Of a DNA stretch of 64,000 nt, positions 44,543-54,622 are shown piece after piece (positions within the stretch are counted from its first letter, which is position 1; every line of letters starts with the position of its first letter). The DNA is from Desemzia sp045528445 (GTDB taxonomy: Bacteria > Bacillota > Bacilli > Lactobacillales > Carnobacteriaceae): assembly GCF_045528445.1 (NCBI RefSeq), contig NZ_JBGQQU010000001.1, positions 106,525 to 170,524 on the forward strand, written 5' to 3'. Made by a program: the position numbers and the translations under genes. The notes below the pieces were generated by a model that worked only from the letters and a program-made list of their open reading frames with translations, did not search any database and was not told the DNA's origin.

Positions 44543-46300
44543 ATGAAAAAAACAAAAATTGTTTGTACTATTGGACCAGCAAGTGAGTCCGTAGATTATT
44601 TAGTAAAGATGATCGATGCAGGAATGAACGTTGCACGATTAAATTTCTCACACGGGGACTTTGAAGAACATGGAGCAAGAATTAAAAATATTCGCGAAGC
44701 TTCAAGAATCACTGGGAAAATGGTTGCTCTCTTATTAGATACAAAAGGACCAGAAATACGTACTCACAACATGAAAGAAGGAAAAGTAGTCTTTTCTACT
44801 GGAGAGGTTGTACGCGTTGCAATGAACGAAGTTGAAGGAACACAAGAAAAGTTCTCTGTAACTTACGCTGAATTGATCAACGATGTAAATCCTGGTTCTC
44901 ACATTTTATTAGATGATGGTTTGATCGATTTATTGGTAACTGATATTGACATGGACAACCAAGAAATTGTAACGACTGTACAAAATGCCGGAACATTGAA
45001 AAACAAAAAAGGTGTAAACGTACCAGGCGTTTCTGTTAACCTTCCTGGTATCACTGAAAAAGATGCTGCTGATATCCGTTTTGGTTTAAGCCAAGATATC
45101 GATTTTATTGCAGCAAGTTTCGTACGTCGCGCTACTGATGTATTAGAAATCACTCAAATTTTAGAAGAAGAAAACATGACTCATGTTAAAATCATCCCTA
45201 AAATCGAAAGCCAAGAAGGCGTAGACAATATTGACGAAATCTTAAAAGTTTCTGATGGTTTAATGGTTGCTCGTGGAGACCTTGGTGTAGAAATCCCAAC
45301 GGAAGAAGTTCCTATTGTTCAAAAAGACTTGATCCGCAAATGTAATGCTTTAGGTAAACCAGTTATTACAGCAACACAAATGTTGGATTCAATGCAAAAC
45401 AATCCTCGTCCAACACGTGCTGAAGCAAGTGACGTGGCAAATGCTATCTTTGACGGTACAGATGCAATCATGTTATCTGGTGAAACAGCTGCTGGAGATT
45501 ACCCAGTTGAAGCTGTTCAAACAATGGCACGTATCGCTGTTCGTACTGAAGAAGCATTAGTAAACCAAGATTCATTCACATTAAAAGCTTACGACCAAGG
45601 CGATATGACAGAAGCTATTGGACAATCTGTAGGATATACAGCCCGTAACTTGAACATTGATACTATCGTTGCGGCAACTGAATCAGGACACACAGCTCAA
45701 ATGATTTCTAAATACCGTCCAAAATCTACTATTGTAGCAGTTACTTTCTCTGAAAGAACTATGCGCGGATTAGCTTTATCATGGGGTGTTTACCCAACAG
45801 TTTCTGAAAAACCAGAATCCACAGACGATATGTTCAACTTAGCTACAGGTATTGCTCAAGATAAAGGGTATGCTAAAGAAGGCGATTTGATCATTATTAC
45901 GGCTGGTGTTCCAGTTGGAGAACGTGGAACAACTAACTTGATGAAAATTCAAATGATCGGTTCTAAACTAGTACGCGGACATGGCGTTGGTAATGAATCT
46001 GTTATTGGTAAAGCTGTTGTAGCTTTAAACGCTCAAGAAGCTAATGAAAAGAGTGTAGAAGGTTGCGTATTAGTAACTAAGACTACAGACAAAGATTACT
46101 TGCCTGCTATCGAAAAAGCTGCTGCAATTATTGTTGAACAAGGTGGTTTAACAAGTCATGCTGCAGTAATTGGGATTGCTATGGGAATTCCAGTTATTGT
46201 TGGTACAGAAGATGCAACTAGTGTTATTTCTGACAATGAATTGATTACAGTAGACTCTCGCCGTGGTATCGTATACCGTGGAGCTACATCTGCTATCTAA
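44543..46300 (+). CDS. pyk: pyruvate kinase
   Basis: Forms pyruvate and ATP from phosphoenolpyruvate. It is 585 residues, the long form. The TIM barrel with B domain has CTIGPAS, LLDTKGPEIRT and IPKIESQEGVDNIDEI. The regulatory C domain is followed by the extra PEP-utiliser-like domain (about 480-585) with GGLTSHAAVIG, as in Bacillus and other Firmicutes. That His-containing extra domain is not known to be catalytic. Codon choice and the strong terminator fit a highly expressed gene. AGTTAGGAG precedes the start. Confidence 0.97.
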   Translation: MKKTKIVCTIGPASESVDYLVKMIDAGMNVARLNFSHGDFEEHGARIKNIREASRITGKMVALLLDTKGPEIRTHNMKEGKVVFSTGEVVRVAMNEVEGTQEKFSVTYAELINDVNPGSHILLDDGLIDLLVTDIDMDNQEIVTTVQNAGTLKNKKGVNVPGVSVNLPGITEKDAADIRFGLSQDIDFIAASFVRRATDVLEITQILEEENMTHVKIIPKIESQEGVDNIDEILKVSDGLMVARGDLGVEIPTEEVPIVQKDLIRKCNALGKPVITATQMLDSMQNNPRPTRAEASDVANAIFDGTDAIMLSGETAAGDYPVEAVQTMARIAVRTEEALVNQDSFTLKAYDQGDMTEAIGQSVGYTARNLNIDTIVAATESGHTAQMISKYRPKSTIVAVTFSERTMRGLALSWGVYPTVSEKPESTDDMFNLATGIAQDKGYAKEGDLIIITAGVPVGERGTTNLMKIQMIGSKLVRGHGVGNESVIGKAVVALNAQEANEKSVEGCVLVTKTTDKDYLPAIEKAAAIIVEQGGLTSHAAVIGIAMGIPVIVGTEDATSVISDNELITVDSRRGIVYRGATSAI

Positions 46301-46324
46301 GTTCATTCAAGCAATAAAAAAGGC

Positions 46325-46358
46325 AACTCTCAGAAATCTACTTTCTGGGAGTTTTTTC
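46325..46358 (+). terminator. terminator after pyk
   Basis: AACTCTCAGAAA pairs with TTTCTGGGAGTT, followed by TTTTCG. Confidence 0.9.
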
Positions 46359-46431
46359 GTTTTAATTTGTATTTTACATAATAAAATTATGGTAAACTAA
46401 AAAAAGAAAAAACTTTAAGGAGTGTATAACT

Positions 46432-47310
46432 ATGAATCAATCATTAGGAACAATTATTACGGGAATCGTAACCGATATTAATGACAAAGCTTACTTTGTG
46501 CAAAAGAGCGGTATTACTTATGAGCTGCCAAAGACGGAAACAACGTCATATGAACTTGGAGATGCTGTAGAAGGGTTTGCCTATGTTTCTTTAAACAAGG
46601 ATTACAAGCTAACTCAAGATCTTCCTAAGGTACAAATCGGACAATATGCTTTCAGCAAAGTTATTGATGTACGCAGAGACTTAGGTGTTTTCGTGGATAT
46701 TGGATTACCCGATAAAGAAATTGTTGTTTCGCTGGATGAATTGCCGACAGAAAAACAATTATGGCCTAAAAAAGGCGATCAATTATTAGTAACCCTTCGC
46801 GTGGATGAAAAAGACCGGATGTGGGGCGAATTAGCGGATGAAGAATTTTTTGTTTCATTGTCAAAAAAAGCTTCGGAAGAATTAGTCAATAAAGACATTA
46901 AAGGCATTGCTTACCGTTTAAAAGTTGTTGGAACCTATGTGTTGACAGAAGGCAATCATTTAGGCTTTATCCATCCTTCTCAAAGAGATGCAGAACCCAG
47001 ACTAGGAGAAGAAATTTCTGGTCGTGTCATTGGAATCGGACAAGAAGGAACCGTCAATATTTCCTTAAAACCTAGAGCCCATGAAGCTATTCCTGAAGAT
47101 GCGGCTATGTTGTTAGCCATCTTGGAACGTTCAAGAGATGGCAGCTTCCCATATACAGATAAAAGTTCTCCCGAAGAGATCAAATTGCATTTTGGAATCA
47201 GCAAAGGCCAATTCAAGCGCGCTATCGGAAACTTATTGAAACAACGAAAAATTGTTCAAGTTGACGGTGAAACACGCTTAGTAAAAAACGATTCAGCTGA
47301 ACAGGAATAA
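46432..47310 (+). CDS. cvfB: S1-like RNA-binding protein CvfB
   Basis: A 292-residue RNA-binding protein of the CvfB/YitL family, reported to affect virulence gene expression in staphylococci. It has three S1-type beta-barrel repeats (about 5-60, 62-135 and 150-215) and a C-terminal winged-helix domain (about 225-285, HFGISKGQFKRAIGNLLKQRKI). AGGAGTG precedes the ATG. It is followed by xerD at 77 bp, as seen in related genomes. Confidence 0.9.
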   Translation: MNQSLGTIITGIVTDINDKAYFVQKSGITYELPKTETTSYELGDAVEGFAYVSLNKDYKLTQDLPKVQIGQYAFSKVIDVRRDLGVFVDIGLPDKEIVVSLDELPTEKQLWPKKGDQLLVTLRVDEKDRMWGELADEEFFVSLSKKASEELVNKDIKGIAYRLKVVGTYVLTEGNHLGFIHPSQRDAEPRLGEEISGRVIGIGQEGTVNISLKPRAHEAIPEDAAMLLAILERSRDGSFPYTDKSSPEEIKLHFGISKGQFKRAIGNLLKQRKIVQVDGETRLVKNDSAEQE

Positions 47311-47387
47311 TGTTTAGACCGAATAGCGCACTTTTTGAAAAAGGAATTAAGAACCGACCTTTTTAAGCGGAATGGAGCGGATTTTAA

Positions 47388-48278
47388 GTGAAGGAAGATT
47401 TAGAAGAATACATCCGTTATTTGAGGATTGAACGTGGCTTAGCGGATAACACTATTGAAAGCTACAACAGAGACTTAAAACAGTATTTGGATCATTTAGC
47501 AAAAGAAGCCATAGACGATTGGCATCAAGTGGATCGGTATACGATATTATCTTTTCTACAGCACTTAAAAGAGCTGAAGAAGTCTTCTGCTACCGTTATT
47601 CGAATGGTTTCCAGTTTAAGAAGATTCCACCAATACTTGAAACAAGAACAACGGTCTTCTGTTGACCCGATGCTGCATATTGATACTCCAAAAAAAGCAC
47701 AGACCTTACCAAAAGTGTTGTCGATGACAGAGGTCGAAAAAATGATTGAAACACCAAATGTGGATGAAGTTTTAGGCCTGAGAGACAGAGCTATTTTGGA
47801 AGTCATGTATGCGACAGGCTTGAGGGTATCCGAGTTGACAGAATTAAAAATGGATGATCTGCATTTATCTTTGGGGTTGATTCAGACCATTGGAAAAGGG
47901 GATAAAGAGCGGATCATTCCAATCGGTGATCTGGCTATCAAATGGATCGAAAACTATCTGAAGTATAGCCGAAGAAAACTAGAAAAACCGGATAAGAGAA
48001 GCCCTTATTTGTTTTTGAATCATCACGGAAGAAAATTAACTCGGCAAGGCATATGGAAAAACTTAAAAGCTTTAGTAGAAAAAGCTGGAATAGAAAAAGA
48101 AGTGACACCTCATACATTGCGGCATTCATTTGCGACACATCTGCTCGAAAATGGGGCTGATTTAAGAGTGGTGCAAGAGTTGCTGGGGCATTCGGATATT
48201 TCAACTACTCAAATATACACACACATTACTAAGCAGCGGATGGCAAAAGTATATAAAACCTATCATCCAAGAGCATAA
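47388..48278 (+). CDS. xerD: site-specific tyrosine recombinase XerD
   Basis: Resolves chromosome dimers at dif together with XerC-type partners. It is 296 residues. The N-terminal SAM-like domain (1-90) is followed by the catalytic domain. The active site is complete: ATGLRVSELT (Arg), GKGDKER (Lys), HTLRHSFATHLL (His and Arg), LGHSDISTTQIYTH (His and nucleophilic Tyr). The start is GTG after GGAGCGG. Its housekeeping context with deoB-punA argues against a mobile-element integrase. Confidence 0.94.
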   Translation: MKEDLEEYIRYLRIERGLADNTIESYNRDLKQYLDHLAKEAIDDWHQVDRYTILSFLQHLKELKKSSATVIRMVSSLRRFHQYLKQEQRSSVDPMLHIDTPKKAQTLPKVLSMTEVEKMIETPNVDEVLGLRDRAILEVMYATGLRVSELTELKMDDLHLSLGLIQTIGKGDKERIIPIGDLAIKWIENYLKYSRRKLEKPDKRSPYLFLNHHGRKLTRQGIWKNLKALVEKAGIEKEVTPHTLRHSFATHLLENGADLRVVQELLGHSDISTTQIYTHITKQRMAKVYKTYHPRA

Positions 48279-48357
48279 AGACAGCGAAAACTCTCGATAT
48301 TTTATCCGTTTTCATCTATAATTGGAGTGTCATACAGATAAGTTATAAGGAGGAATT

Positions 48358-49530
48358 ATGTTGGAATATAAAAGAGTACATTTGATCGTAATGGATTCAG
48401 TAGGTATCGGAGAAGCTCCCGATGCTGATAAATTTAATGATGTAGGCAGTGACACATTAGGTCATATTGCTGAAGAAGTTGGGTTAAAGATCCCCCATTT
48501 AGAAAAATTAGGACTGGGAAATATTCGTCCTTTAAAAGGTGTTCAAAATATAGCTGACCACCTAGGTTACTACACTAAACTAGAAGAAGTATCTGTCGGA
48601 AAAGACACGATGACTGGACACTGGGAAATCATGGGATTGAATATCCAAACACCTTTTAGAGTATTTCCAGATGGTTTCCCAGATGACTTGATCCATAAAA
48701 TCGAAGAACATACAGGACGTAAAATCGTTGGGAACAAACCAGCTAGTGGAACAGAGATTATTGATGAATACGGCGAACATCAAATGAAAACAGGTGATTT
48801 GATCGTTTATACATCAGCAGATCCTGTTCTTCAAATCGCAGCTCATGAAGAAGTCATTCCGTTAGAAGAATTGTACAGCATTTGCGAATATGTAAGAAAC
48901 ATTACTTTAGAAGATCCTTACATGATCGGCCGCATCATTGCCCGTCCATACCTAGGAGAACCAGGAAACTTCACGCGTACCAGCAATCGTCATGATTATG
49001 CGTTAGATCCATTCGGCAACACCGTCTTGGATTCCTTAAAAGATGCTGGAAAAGATGTGATCGCAATTGGTAAAATCAATGATATCTATAACGGACAAGG
49101 CATCACAGAGTTTGTTCGTACCAAGAGCAATATGGATGGCGTAGACCAACTATTAAAAATAATGGATAAAGAGTTTACCGGGTTAAGCTTTTTGAATCTA
49201 GTAGACTTTGATGCAGCTTTTGGTCATCGTCGTGATGTAAAAGGTTACGGTGAAGCTATTGAAGACTTTGACGGACGAATGGAAGAGATTCTTGGCAAAT
49301 TGAGAGAAGACGATTTACTGTTGATTACAGCAGATCATGGAAATGATCCTACAGCACCAGGAACCGATCATACACGTGAATATGTACCATTATTGGCTTA
49401 TTCTCCATCAATGAAACAAACAGGAGAATTGACTCAAGGACATTTTGCAGATATTGGAACCACTATTGCAGAGAATTTTGGTGTGCCTAGCACAGGATTT
49501 GGCGAAAGTTTTCTCGATCAATTAAACTAA
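48358..49530 (+). CDS. deoB: phosphopentomutase
   Basis: Interconverts ribose 1-phosphate and ribose 5-phosphate (also deoxyribose forms), linking nucleoside breakdown to central metabolism. It is 390 residues of the alkaline phosphatase superfamily. DSVGIGEAPDA at the N-terminus and TADHGNDPT near the C-terminus hold the Mn ligands, and GKDTMTGHWEIMG contains the phosphorylated Thr. AAGGAGG precedes the ATG. punA follows after 18 bp and uses the same pathway. Confidence 0.96.
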   Translation: MLEYKRVHLIVMDSVGIGEAPDADKFNDVGSDTLGHIAEEVGLKIPHLEKLGLGNIRPLKGVQNIADHLGYYTKLEEVSVGKDTMTGHWEIMGLNIQTPFRVFPDGFPDDLIHKIEEHTGRKIVGNKPASGTEIIDEYGEHQMKTGDLIVYTSADPVLQIAAHEEVIPLEELYSICEYVRNITLEDPYMIGRIIARPYLGEPGNFTRTSNRHDYALDPFGNTVLDSLKDAGKDVIAIGKINDIYNGQGITEFVRTKSNMDGVDQLLKIMDKEFTGLSFLNLVDFDAAFGHRRDVKGYGEAIEDFDGRMEEILGKLREDDLLLITADHGNDPTAPGTDHTREYVPLLAYSPSMKQTGELTQGHFADIGTTIAENFGVPSTGFGESFLDQLN

Positions 49531-49548
49531 ACTATTCAGGAGGATATT

Positions 49549-50370
49549 ATGACTCAAACCATGCAAGAAAGAATTACAGAAGCAGCAGCTTACATTAAAG
49601 AACAAGGGGTAACTCAAGTAGATGTAGGATTGATTCTTGGGTCAGGGCTTGGAGAATTGGGCGAAGAAGTAGAACAACCTATTGCGATCCCTTATGAAAC
49701 GATTCCCCACTTCCCGGTGTCTACAGTTGTGGGACATGCTGGACAATTAGTATACGGTACATTAGGCGGACAAATGGTGTTAGCTATGCAAGGAAGATTC
49801 CATTACTATGAAGGGTATTCGTTGGAAGAAGTGACTTTCCCGGTTCGTGTGATGAAAGAATTAGGTATTCACTCTGTTGTTGTCACGAATGCTGCAGGTG
49901 GAGTCAATACATCATTTGAACCTGGCGATCTAATGATGATCACAGATCAAATCAACTTCACAGGCGTCAATCCTTTGCATGGCCCTAACGATGAGAATCT
50001 AGGACCGCGTTTTGCAGATATGAGTCATGCTTATGATGCGGAATACCAAGAAATAGTGCGCAAAGTAGCACAAGAGCAAGGTATCGCTTTACAAGAAGGA
50101 GTTTACATGGGCTTTTCTGGTCCAACCTACGAGACGCCTGCAGAAATCAGAATGGCTCGTACTTTTGGAGCAGATGCAGTTGGAATGTCAACTGTACCGG
50201 AAGTAATCGTAGCAAATCATGGTGGATTAAGAGTCATGGGTGTTTCTTGCATCACTAACTTAGCTGCTGGCATGCAAGCTAACCTGAATCACGAGGAAGT
50301 GGTTGAAACCACTACTCGCGTAAAAGAAACATTCAAGTCTTTTGTAAAAGCTATTTTAGCGAATATGTAA
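49549..50370 (+). CDS. punA: purine nucleoside phosphorylase
   Basis: Splits inosine and guanosine with phosphate into base and ribose 1-phosphate. It is 273 residues of the trimeric PNP class I family. LGSGLGELG, VVGHAGQL, VVTNAAGGVN and MSTVPEVIVANHGGLRVMG are the phosphate- and substrate-binding motifs. It forms an operon with deoB, which converts its sugar product. CAGGAGG precedes the start. Confidence 0.95.
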   Translation: MTQTMQERITEAAAYIKEQGVTQVDVGLILGSGLGELGEEVEQPIAIPYETIPHFPVSTVVGHAGQLVYGTLGGQMVLAMQGRFHYYEGYSLEEVTFPVRVMKELGIHSVVVTNAAGGVNTSFEPGDLMMITDQINFTGVNPLHGPNDENLGPRFADMSHAYDAEYQEIVRKVAQEQGIALQEGVYMGFSGPTYETPAEIRMARTFGADAVGMSTVPEVIVANHGGLRVMGVSCITNLAAGMQANLNHEEVVETTTRVKETFKSFVKAILANM

Positions 50371-50404
50371 ATCCGCAACAATTTTAGAGGGGTACAAAAT
50401 CAGC

Positions 50405-50443
50405 AAGGTGTTAGATCAAAATCACTATTTGATCTAACACCTT
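50405..50443 (+). terminator. hairpin after punA
   Basis: AAGGTGTTAGATCAAA pairs perfectly with TTTGATCTAACACCTT. The T tract is poor (CCTATTTG), so termination may be partial. Confidence 0.7.
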
Positions 50444-50537
50444 CCTATTTGCACAGAGCCAAGCTGTTGTTTAGGCACGTTGTGAAAAACCGTATATTAT
50501 GATACAGTATCTAAAGTATATTAAGGGAGTAAGGGGT

Positions 50538-51866
50538 ATGGTAAAGATGAATGAAAATATGTTGACTGGAACAATGAAAATCAATGCTGACAATCATTTA
50601 GAGATCGGCGGAGTCGATACAGTGGATTTAGTCCAAAAATACGGTACTCCCATCTATGTTTACGATATTGCACGAATAAAAGCACAAGCAAATGAATTTA
50701 AAACAGCTTTCGCAGATAAAAATGTCACTGCACAAGTCGCTTATGCGAGTAAAGCTTTTTCCTGTTTAGCCTTGTATCAAATCTTAGCTAAAGAAGGCGT
50801 TTCATTAGATGTGGTTTCTGGCGGAGAATTGTATACTGCTATCCAAGCAAAATTTCCAAGTCATAAAATCCATTTTCATGGGAACAATAAGTCTGAAGAA
50901 GAAATACAAGCTGCATTAGACTATCAAATCGGCTGTTTTGTAGTAGATAATTTTTATGAATTGGACCTATTAGATAGGTTGACGCGGAACTGTGAACAAC
51001 ATACGAAAGTTCTTATTCGAGTTACACCTGGAGTGGAAGCTCATACGCATGAATATATATCTACTGGTCAAGTGGATTCAAAATTTGGATTCGATATGAA
51101 TAGTGGACAAGCCGAACGGGCTCTTCAATTGATTTCCAAAATGCCTTATCTTGAGGTATTAGGGTTACATAGCCATATCGGATCGCAAATTTTTGAGACG
51201 GACGGCTTTAAAATGGCTATCGAACGACTATTCAGCCAAACTAAAAAGTGGCAGACAGATTTTGGTTTCGAGTTGAAGGTGCTGAATCTCGGTGGCGGAT
51301 TTGGTATCCGTTATGTGCCGGAAGATGAACCTCTAGCTATTGAAGAACATGTAAAAGCGATTATTTCGGAAATGGAGTCCAGTACAGCACGCTTAGATTT
51401 GCCTATACCAGAAATTTGGATCGAACCAGGCCGAAGTTTAGTGGGAGATGCAGGAATTACGTTGTATCAAACAGGTTCACAGAAACACATTCCAGAGGTG
51501 AGAAATTATTTGGCTGTGGACGGAGGTATGTCAGATAACATTCGTCCAGCCTTATATGATGCAAAATATACAGGTATTTTAGCAAATAGAGCCGGTGCCC
51601 CTGTCGATGACGTGTATTCCATAGCAGGAAAAGCCTGTGAATCAGGTGATATGCTGATCTGGGATTTACCGTTGCCTAAACCGGCGTCTAAAGATATTTT
51701 AGCTGTTTTCAGTACAGGTGCATATGGCTATGCAATGGCAAGTAATTACAATCGTATTCCTCGCCCGCCAGTGGTTTTTGTCGAAAATGGAAAAGACTTC
51801 TTGGCAATTAAACGCGAAACGTATGCAGATTTAATGAAATTAGAGCAATCTATTGTATTAGAGTAA
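50538..51866 (+). CDS. lysA: diaminopimelate decarboxylase
   Basis: Last step of lysine synthesis, decarboxylating meso-diaminopimelate with pyridoxal phosphate. It is 442 residues. YASKAFSC holds the PLP Lys. LGLHSHIGSQ, LNLGGGFGIRY, EPGRSLVG and AGKACESGDML complete the fold type III active site. Starts at 50538 and 50547 both have purine-rich sites upstream; 50538 is chosen for AAGGGAG at 8 nt. There is no long leader, so no lysine riboswitch is present. Single gene between punA and ribT. Confidence 0.94.
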   Translation: MVKMNENMLTGTMKINADNHLEIGGVDTVDLVQKYGTPIYVYDIARIKAQANEFKTAFADKNVTAQVAYASKAFSCLALYQILAKEGVSLDVVSGGELYTAIQAKFPSHKIHFHGNNKSEEEIQAALDYQIGCFVVDNFYELDLLDRLTRNCEQHTKVLIRVTPGVEAHTHEYISTGQVDSKFGFDMNSGQAERALQLISKMPYLEVLGLHSHIGSQIFETDGFKMAIERLFSQTKKWQTDFGFELKVLNLGGGFGIRYVPEDEPLAIEEHVKAIISEMESSTARLDLPIPEIWIEPGRSLVGDAGITLYQTGSQKHIPEVRNYLAVDGGMSDNIRPALYDAKYTGILANRAGAPVDDVYSIAGKACESGDMLIWDLPLPKPASKDILAVFSTGAYGYAMASNYNRIPRPPVVFVENGKDFLAIKRETYADLMKLEQSIVLE

Positions 51867-51925
51867 TTTTTAGATACTGTAAAAAAGCTGTTTGTTCAAG
51901 CTTTTTGAAACATCAGGAGGATAAT

Positions 51926-52285
51926 ATGTTAGTAGGCTATAAGAAAAACTATAAAAAAATCACGATGGGATTATTATCGTTTATTCCAGACTTAAAAGAC
52001 ATTCAACGATTGAATGATGAAATGGAATGGTATGAACGAGAAGAAAACCGGCAACTGTACTTGTGGTCAAGTGAAGAAACAAGTGATTTTATTGGAGTAA
52101 TAGGGGTAGAAGCTGGAGAAGAAATGGTATTGCTTCGTCATATTGCTATCAATCCTTCGTATCGTAATGAAGGGATTAGTTTTGATATGTTAAATGCTTT
52201 AGAAGAAATGTATCCAAATCAAAAAATTATCAGCACCTTGGAAACAGGTCAAATCGTTGCGAAATGGGAATTAGAAAAGAAATGA
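51926..52285 (+). CDS. ribT: GNAT-family acetyltransferase-like protein RibT
   Basis: A 119-residue GNAT-fold protein. It begins MLVGYKKNYKKITMGLLSFIP, as in RibT of Bacillus, and has the acetyl-CoA region LLRHIAINPSYRNEGI in its second half. In Bacillus ribT ends the riboflavin operon and lies just before scpA and scpB; here the rib genes are missing but that position is kept. Its substrate is unknown. The ATG at 51926 is set by AGGAGG; earlier in-frame starts lack support. Confidence 0.85.
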   Translation: MLVGYKKNYKKITMGLLSFIPDLKDIQRLNDEMEWYEREENRQLYLWSSEETSDFIGVIGVEAGEEMVLLRHIAINPSYRNEGISFDMLNALEEMYPNQKIISTLETGQIVAKWELEKK

Positions 52286-52357
52286 TGAGAAATTAGGGGG
52301 GATTTATGTTCCAACGTTGGAATATGGAAAACCTAAAGTATAAGGAGGATAACATCA

Positions 52358-53128
52358 ATGTCAGAGATCACTATAAAAATTGATGTTTTCGAAGGACCTC
52401 TGGATTTATTGCTGCATTTAATACAGCAATTAGAAGTAGATATTTATGATATTCCAATTGCGGAGATCACTTCTCAGTACTTGGCATACGTCCATACAAT
52501 GAAAATGTTGGAACTGGACGTGGCAGGAGATTATTTGATCATGGCAGCCACTTTAATGGCCATAAAAAGCAAATTATTATTGCCGAAGCCGGATTTAGAT
52601 GAAGAGGAAGATTTCTATGAAGAAGGAATAGATCCAAGAGAAGCACTAGTGGATCAATTGTTGGAATATCAAAAATACAAACAAGCGGCTTCTATGTTGA
52701 AATCAAAAGAAGAAGAGAGAAGTCTTTATTTTACAAAAGAACCCAGTAATTTAGAAGATTATCAAATCGATATTGAACTGGAGCCGGAAAAAGTTCAAGT
52801 GATCGATTTAGTTTTGGCATTTCAAGAAATGTTGTCTAAAAAGAAACTAAAAGCGCCAGTTCAGACTAGAATTGTTTCTGAAGAAGTGACTTTAGAAGAA
52901 AAAATGGACACCATCATTCATAAAATAAAACGTCACGGGAAAAGCAACCCGATTTTATTTTCAGAATTATTTGATTCTGGTGACCGAAATGAAATTGTAC
53001 TGACTTTTTTAGCCTTATTGGAATTAATGAAAGGCAAAGAAATTGAGATCCAGCAGGAGAAAGCATTTGAAGAAATCAAGATTTTTTCAACGGATTCAGA
53101 ACGAATAGGAGCGAGTATACATGGATGA
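52358..53128 (+). CDS. scpA: segregation and condensation protein A
   Basis: The kleisin subunit that bridges the two SMC heads. It is 256 residues. The N-terminal helical domain has FEGPLDLLLHLIQ, the family signature, with LDVAGDYLIMAATLMAIKS following. A charged middle leads to a winged-helix C-terminus (about 185-245). Its end overlaps scpB by 8 bp. It works with SMC encoded at 13.7-17.3 kb. AAGGAGG lies before the ATG. Confidence 0.95.
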   Translation: MSEITIKIDVFEGPLDLLLHLIQQLEVDIYDIPIAEITSQYLAYVHTMKMLELDVAGDYLIMAATLMAIKSKLLLPKPDLDEEEDFYEEGIDPREALVDQLLEYQKYKQAASMLKSKEEERSLYFTKEPSNLEDYQIDIELEPEKVQVIDLVLAFQEMLSKKKLKAPVQTRIVSEEVTLEEKMDTIIHKIKRHGKSNPILFSELFDSGDRNEIVLTFLALLELMKGKEIEIQQEKAFEEIKIFSTDSERIGASIHG

Positions 53129-53705
53129 AGCGGCAATTGAGGCATTGCTTTTTGTTGCAGGAGATGAAGGTTTGTCTTTAGAAGAAATTGCCTCCTTATT
53201 GGAAACCTCAACCCAAACAGTCTATGCTGAGTTAATGAAGTTGCAAGAAAAATACAAAATCAGTGAAAGCGGTTTGACTTTATTGGAAGTTGGAAACCGA
53301 TTTGAATTAGCTACCAAGAAAGAGTATTCGACGGTTGTAAAAAAATATGCTGCTTCTCCTTTCGCTACAAACTTATCCCAAGCTGGACTAGAAACCTTGG
53401 CTATCATCGCTTACAAACAGCCAATCACGCGAATGGAAATCGATGAGATCCGTGGTGTGCAGTCTAGTGGATCTTTACAGAAGCTGGTTTTAAGAGGATT
53501 GATCAAAGAAAGAGGACGAGTGGAAACTCCCGGTCGTCCAATTCTGTATGGAACAACCGATTATTTTATGGATTATTTTGGGTTGAAAAAACTGTCAGAA
53601 TTGCCGGATATAACTGAACTGGACATGGAGAATGAAGAGAAAGAAACGGATTTGTTTTTTGAACGTTTCAATGAGCAGTTCAATGATGCCATGAACAATC
53701 ATTAA
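53121..53705 (+). CDS. scpB: segregation and condensation protein B
   Basis: The winged-helix dimer that binds ScpA and regulates SMC. It is 194 residues: two winged-helix domains (about 1-75 and 85-165), with ETLAIIAYKQPITRMEIDEIRGVQSSG as the signature of the second. The C-terminal tail is acidic. It is translationally coupled to scpA by overlap. Confidence 0.95.
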   Translation: MDEAAIEALLFVAGDEGLSLEEIASLLETSTQTVYAELMKLQEKYKISESGLTLLEVGNRFELATKKEYSTVVKKYAASPFATNLSQAGLETLAIIAYKQPITRMEIDEIRGVQSSGSLQKLVLRGLIKERGRVETPGRPILYGTTDYFMDYFGLKKLSELPDITELDMENEEKETDLFFERFNEQFNDAMNNH

Positions 53706-53739
53706 ATAGAATCGTATAAAAAATAAGGGGTGAAAACGT

Positions 53740-54459
53740 GTGGAAAGATTACAAAAGGTAATGGCACATGCGGGCGTGGATTCACGACGCAAATGTGAGA
53801 CTTTAATTACACAAGGACGTGTAAAAGTAAATGGAAAAGTAGTAACTGAGTTGGGCGTTCAAGTCAATCAAAGTGATTTGATCGAAGTGGACAATATTCC
53901 AGTTGATCGGGAAGAACCTGTATACTTTTTATTGAATAAACCGAGGAATATGATTACAGCCGTTTCAGATGACAAAGGAAGACCAGTCGTAACGGATTTA
54001 TTTTTTGGTGTTGAACAACGCATCTACCCTGTGGGCCGCTTAGATTATGATACTACAGGTGCACTGATTCTGACCAATGATGGAGAATTTTCTCAATTAT
54101 TGATGCATCCAAAACATGAGATAGAAAAGGTCTATGTGGCTAAAGTAAAAGGCTTGATTCAACGTAAAACATTGCGTCAACTTGAAAAAGGTGTCGTGAT
54201 TGAAGGGAAAAAGACTGCTCCAGCCTCAACGAAATTGTTGTCTTCAAATGTTGAAAAACAAACTTCTATTGTACAGATTACTATTCATGAAGGTAGAAAT
54301 CGACAAGTTAAAAAGATGTTTGAAGCAGTAGGGCATCCCGTTCAAAAATTGACTAGAGAAGCCTATGGAAATCTAAATTTAAACGGACTTAACTCAGGGG
54401 ACTGGCGAGAATTAAAACATTTTGAAGTTCAGCAATTGCGTGAATTAGCAAAAGATTAG
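53740..54459 (+). CDS. rluB: 23S rRNA pseudouridine synthase RluB
   Basis: Isomerises a uridine near the peptidyl-transferase centre of 23S rRNA (E. coli RluB position 2605 by homology). It is 239 residues. The N-terminal S4 domain has HAGVDSRRKCETLI. The catalytic Asp lies in VGRLDYDTTGALILTNDG, and IHEGRNRQVKKMFE is the C-terminal signature. The start is GTG with GGGGTG upstream. It precedes the ResDE genes, as in Bacillus. Confidence 0.94.
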   Translation: MERLQKVMAHAGVDSRRKCETLITQGRVKVNGKVVTELGVQVNQSDLIEVDNIPVDREEPVYFLLNKPRNMITAVSDDKGRPVVTDLFFGVEQRIYPVGRLDYDTTGALILTNDGEFSQLLMHPKHEIEKVYVAKVKGLIQRKTLRQLEKGVVIEGKKTAPASTKLLSSNVEKQTSIVQITIHEGRNRQVKKMFEAVGHPVQKLTREAYGNLNLNGLNSGDWRELKHFEVQQLRELAKD

Positions 54460-54476
54460 TCAACTCTGCTAAAGAG

Positions 54477-54517
54477 CATTCGCTTTTTGATTTTTATCAA
54501 AAGCGAATGTTTTTTTT
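54477..54517 (+). terminator. terminator after rluB
   Basis: CATTCGCTTTTTGA pairs with TCAAAAGCGAATG, followed by eight T residues. Confidence 0.92.
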
Positions 54518-54622
54518 GAACAAATTGTGTCTTAGGTATGTTATGATTAATTTATGCTTTTTAATAAGAAAATGTAAGTGCTGCCGAATTGGAGTTTATT
54601 CAATTGGATGAAAGCGAATCAG

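Noticed and set aside
47388..48278. Tyrosine recombinase as the integrase of a mobile island
   Set aside because: Full XerD features and a conserved housekeeping position with deoB-punA; no attachment repeats nearby.
50444..50537. Lysine riboswitch before lysA
   Set aside because: The leader is far too short and shows none of the conserved L-box segments.
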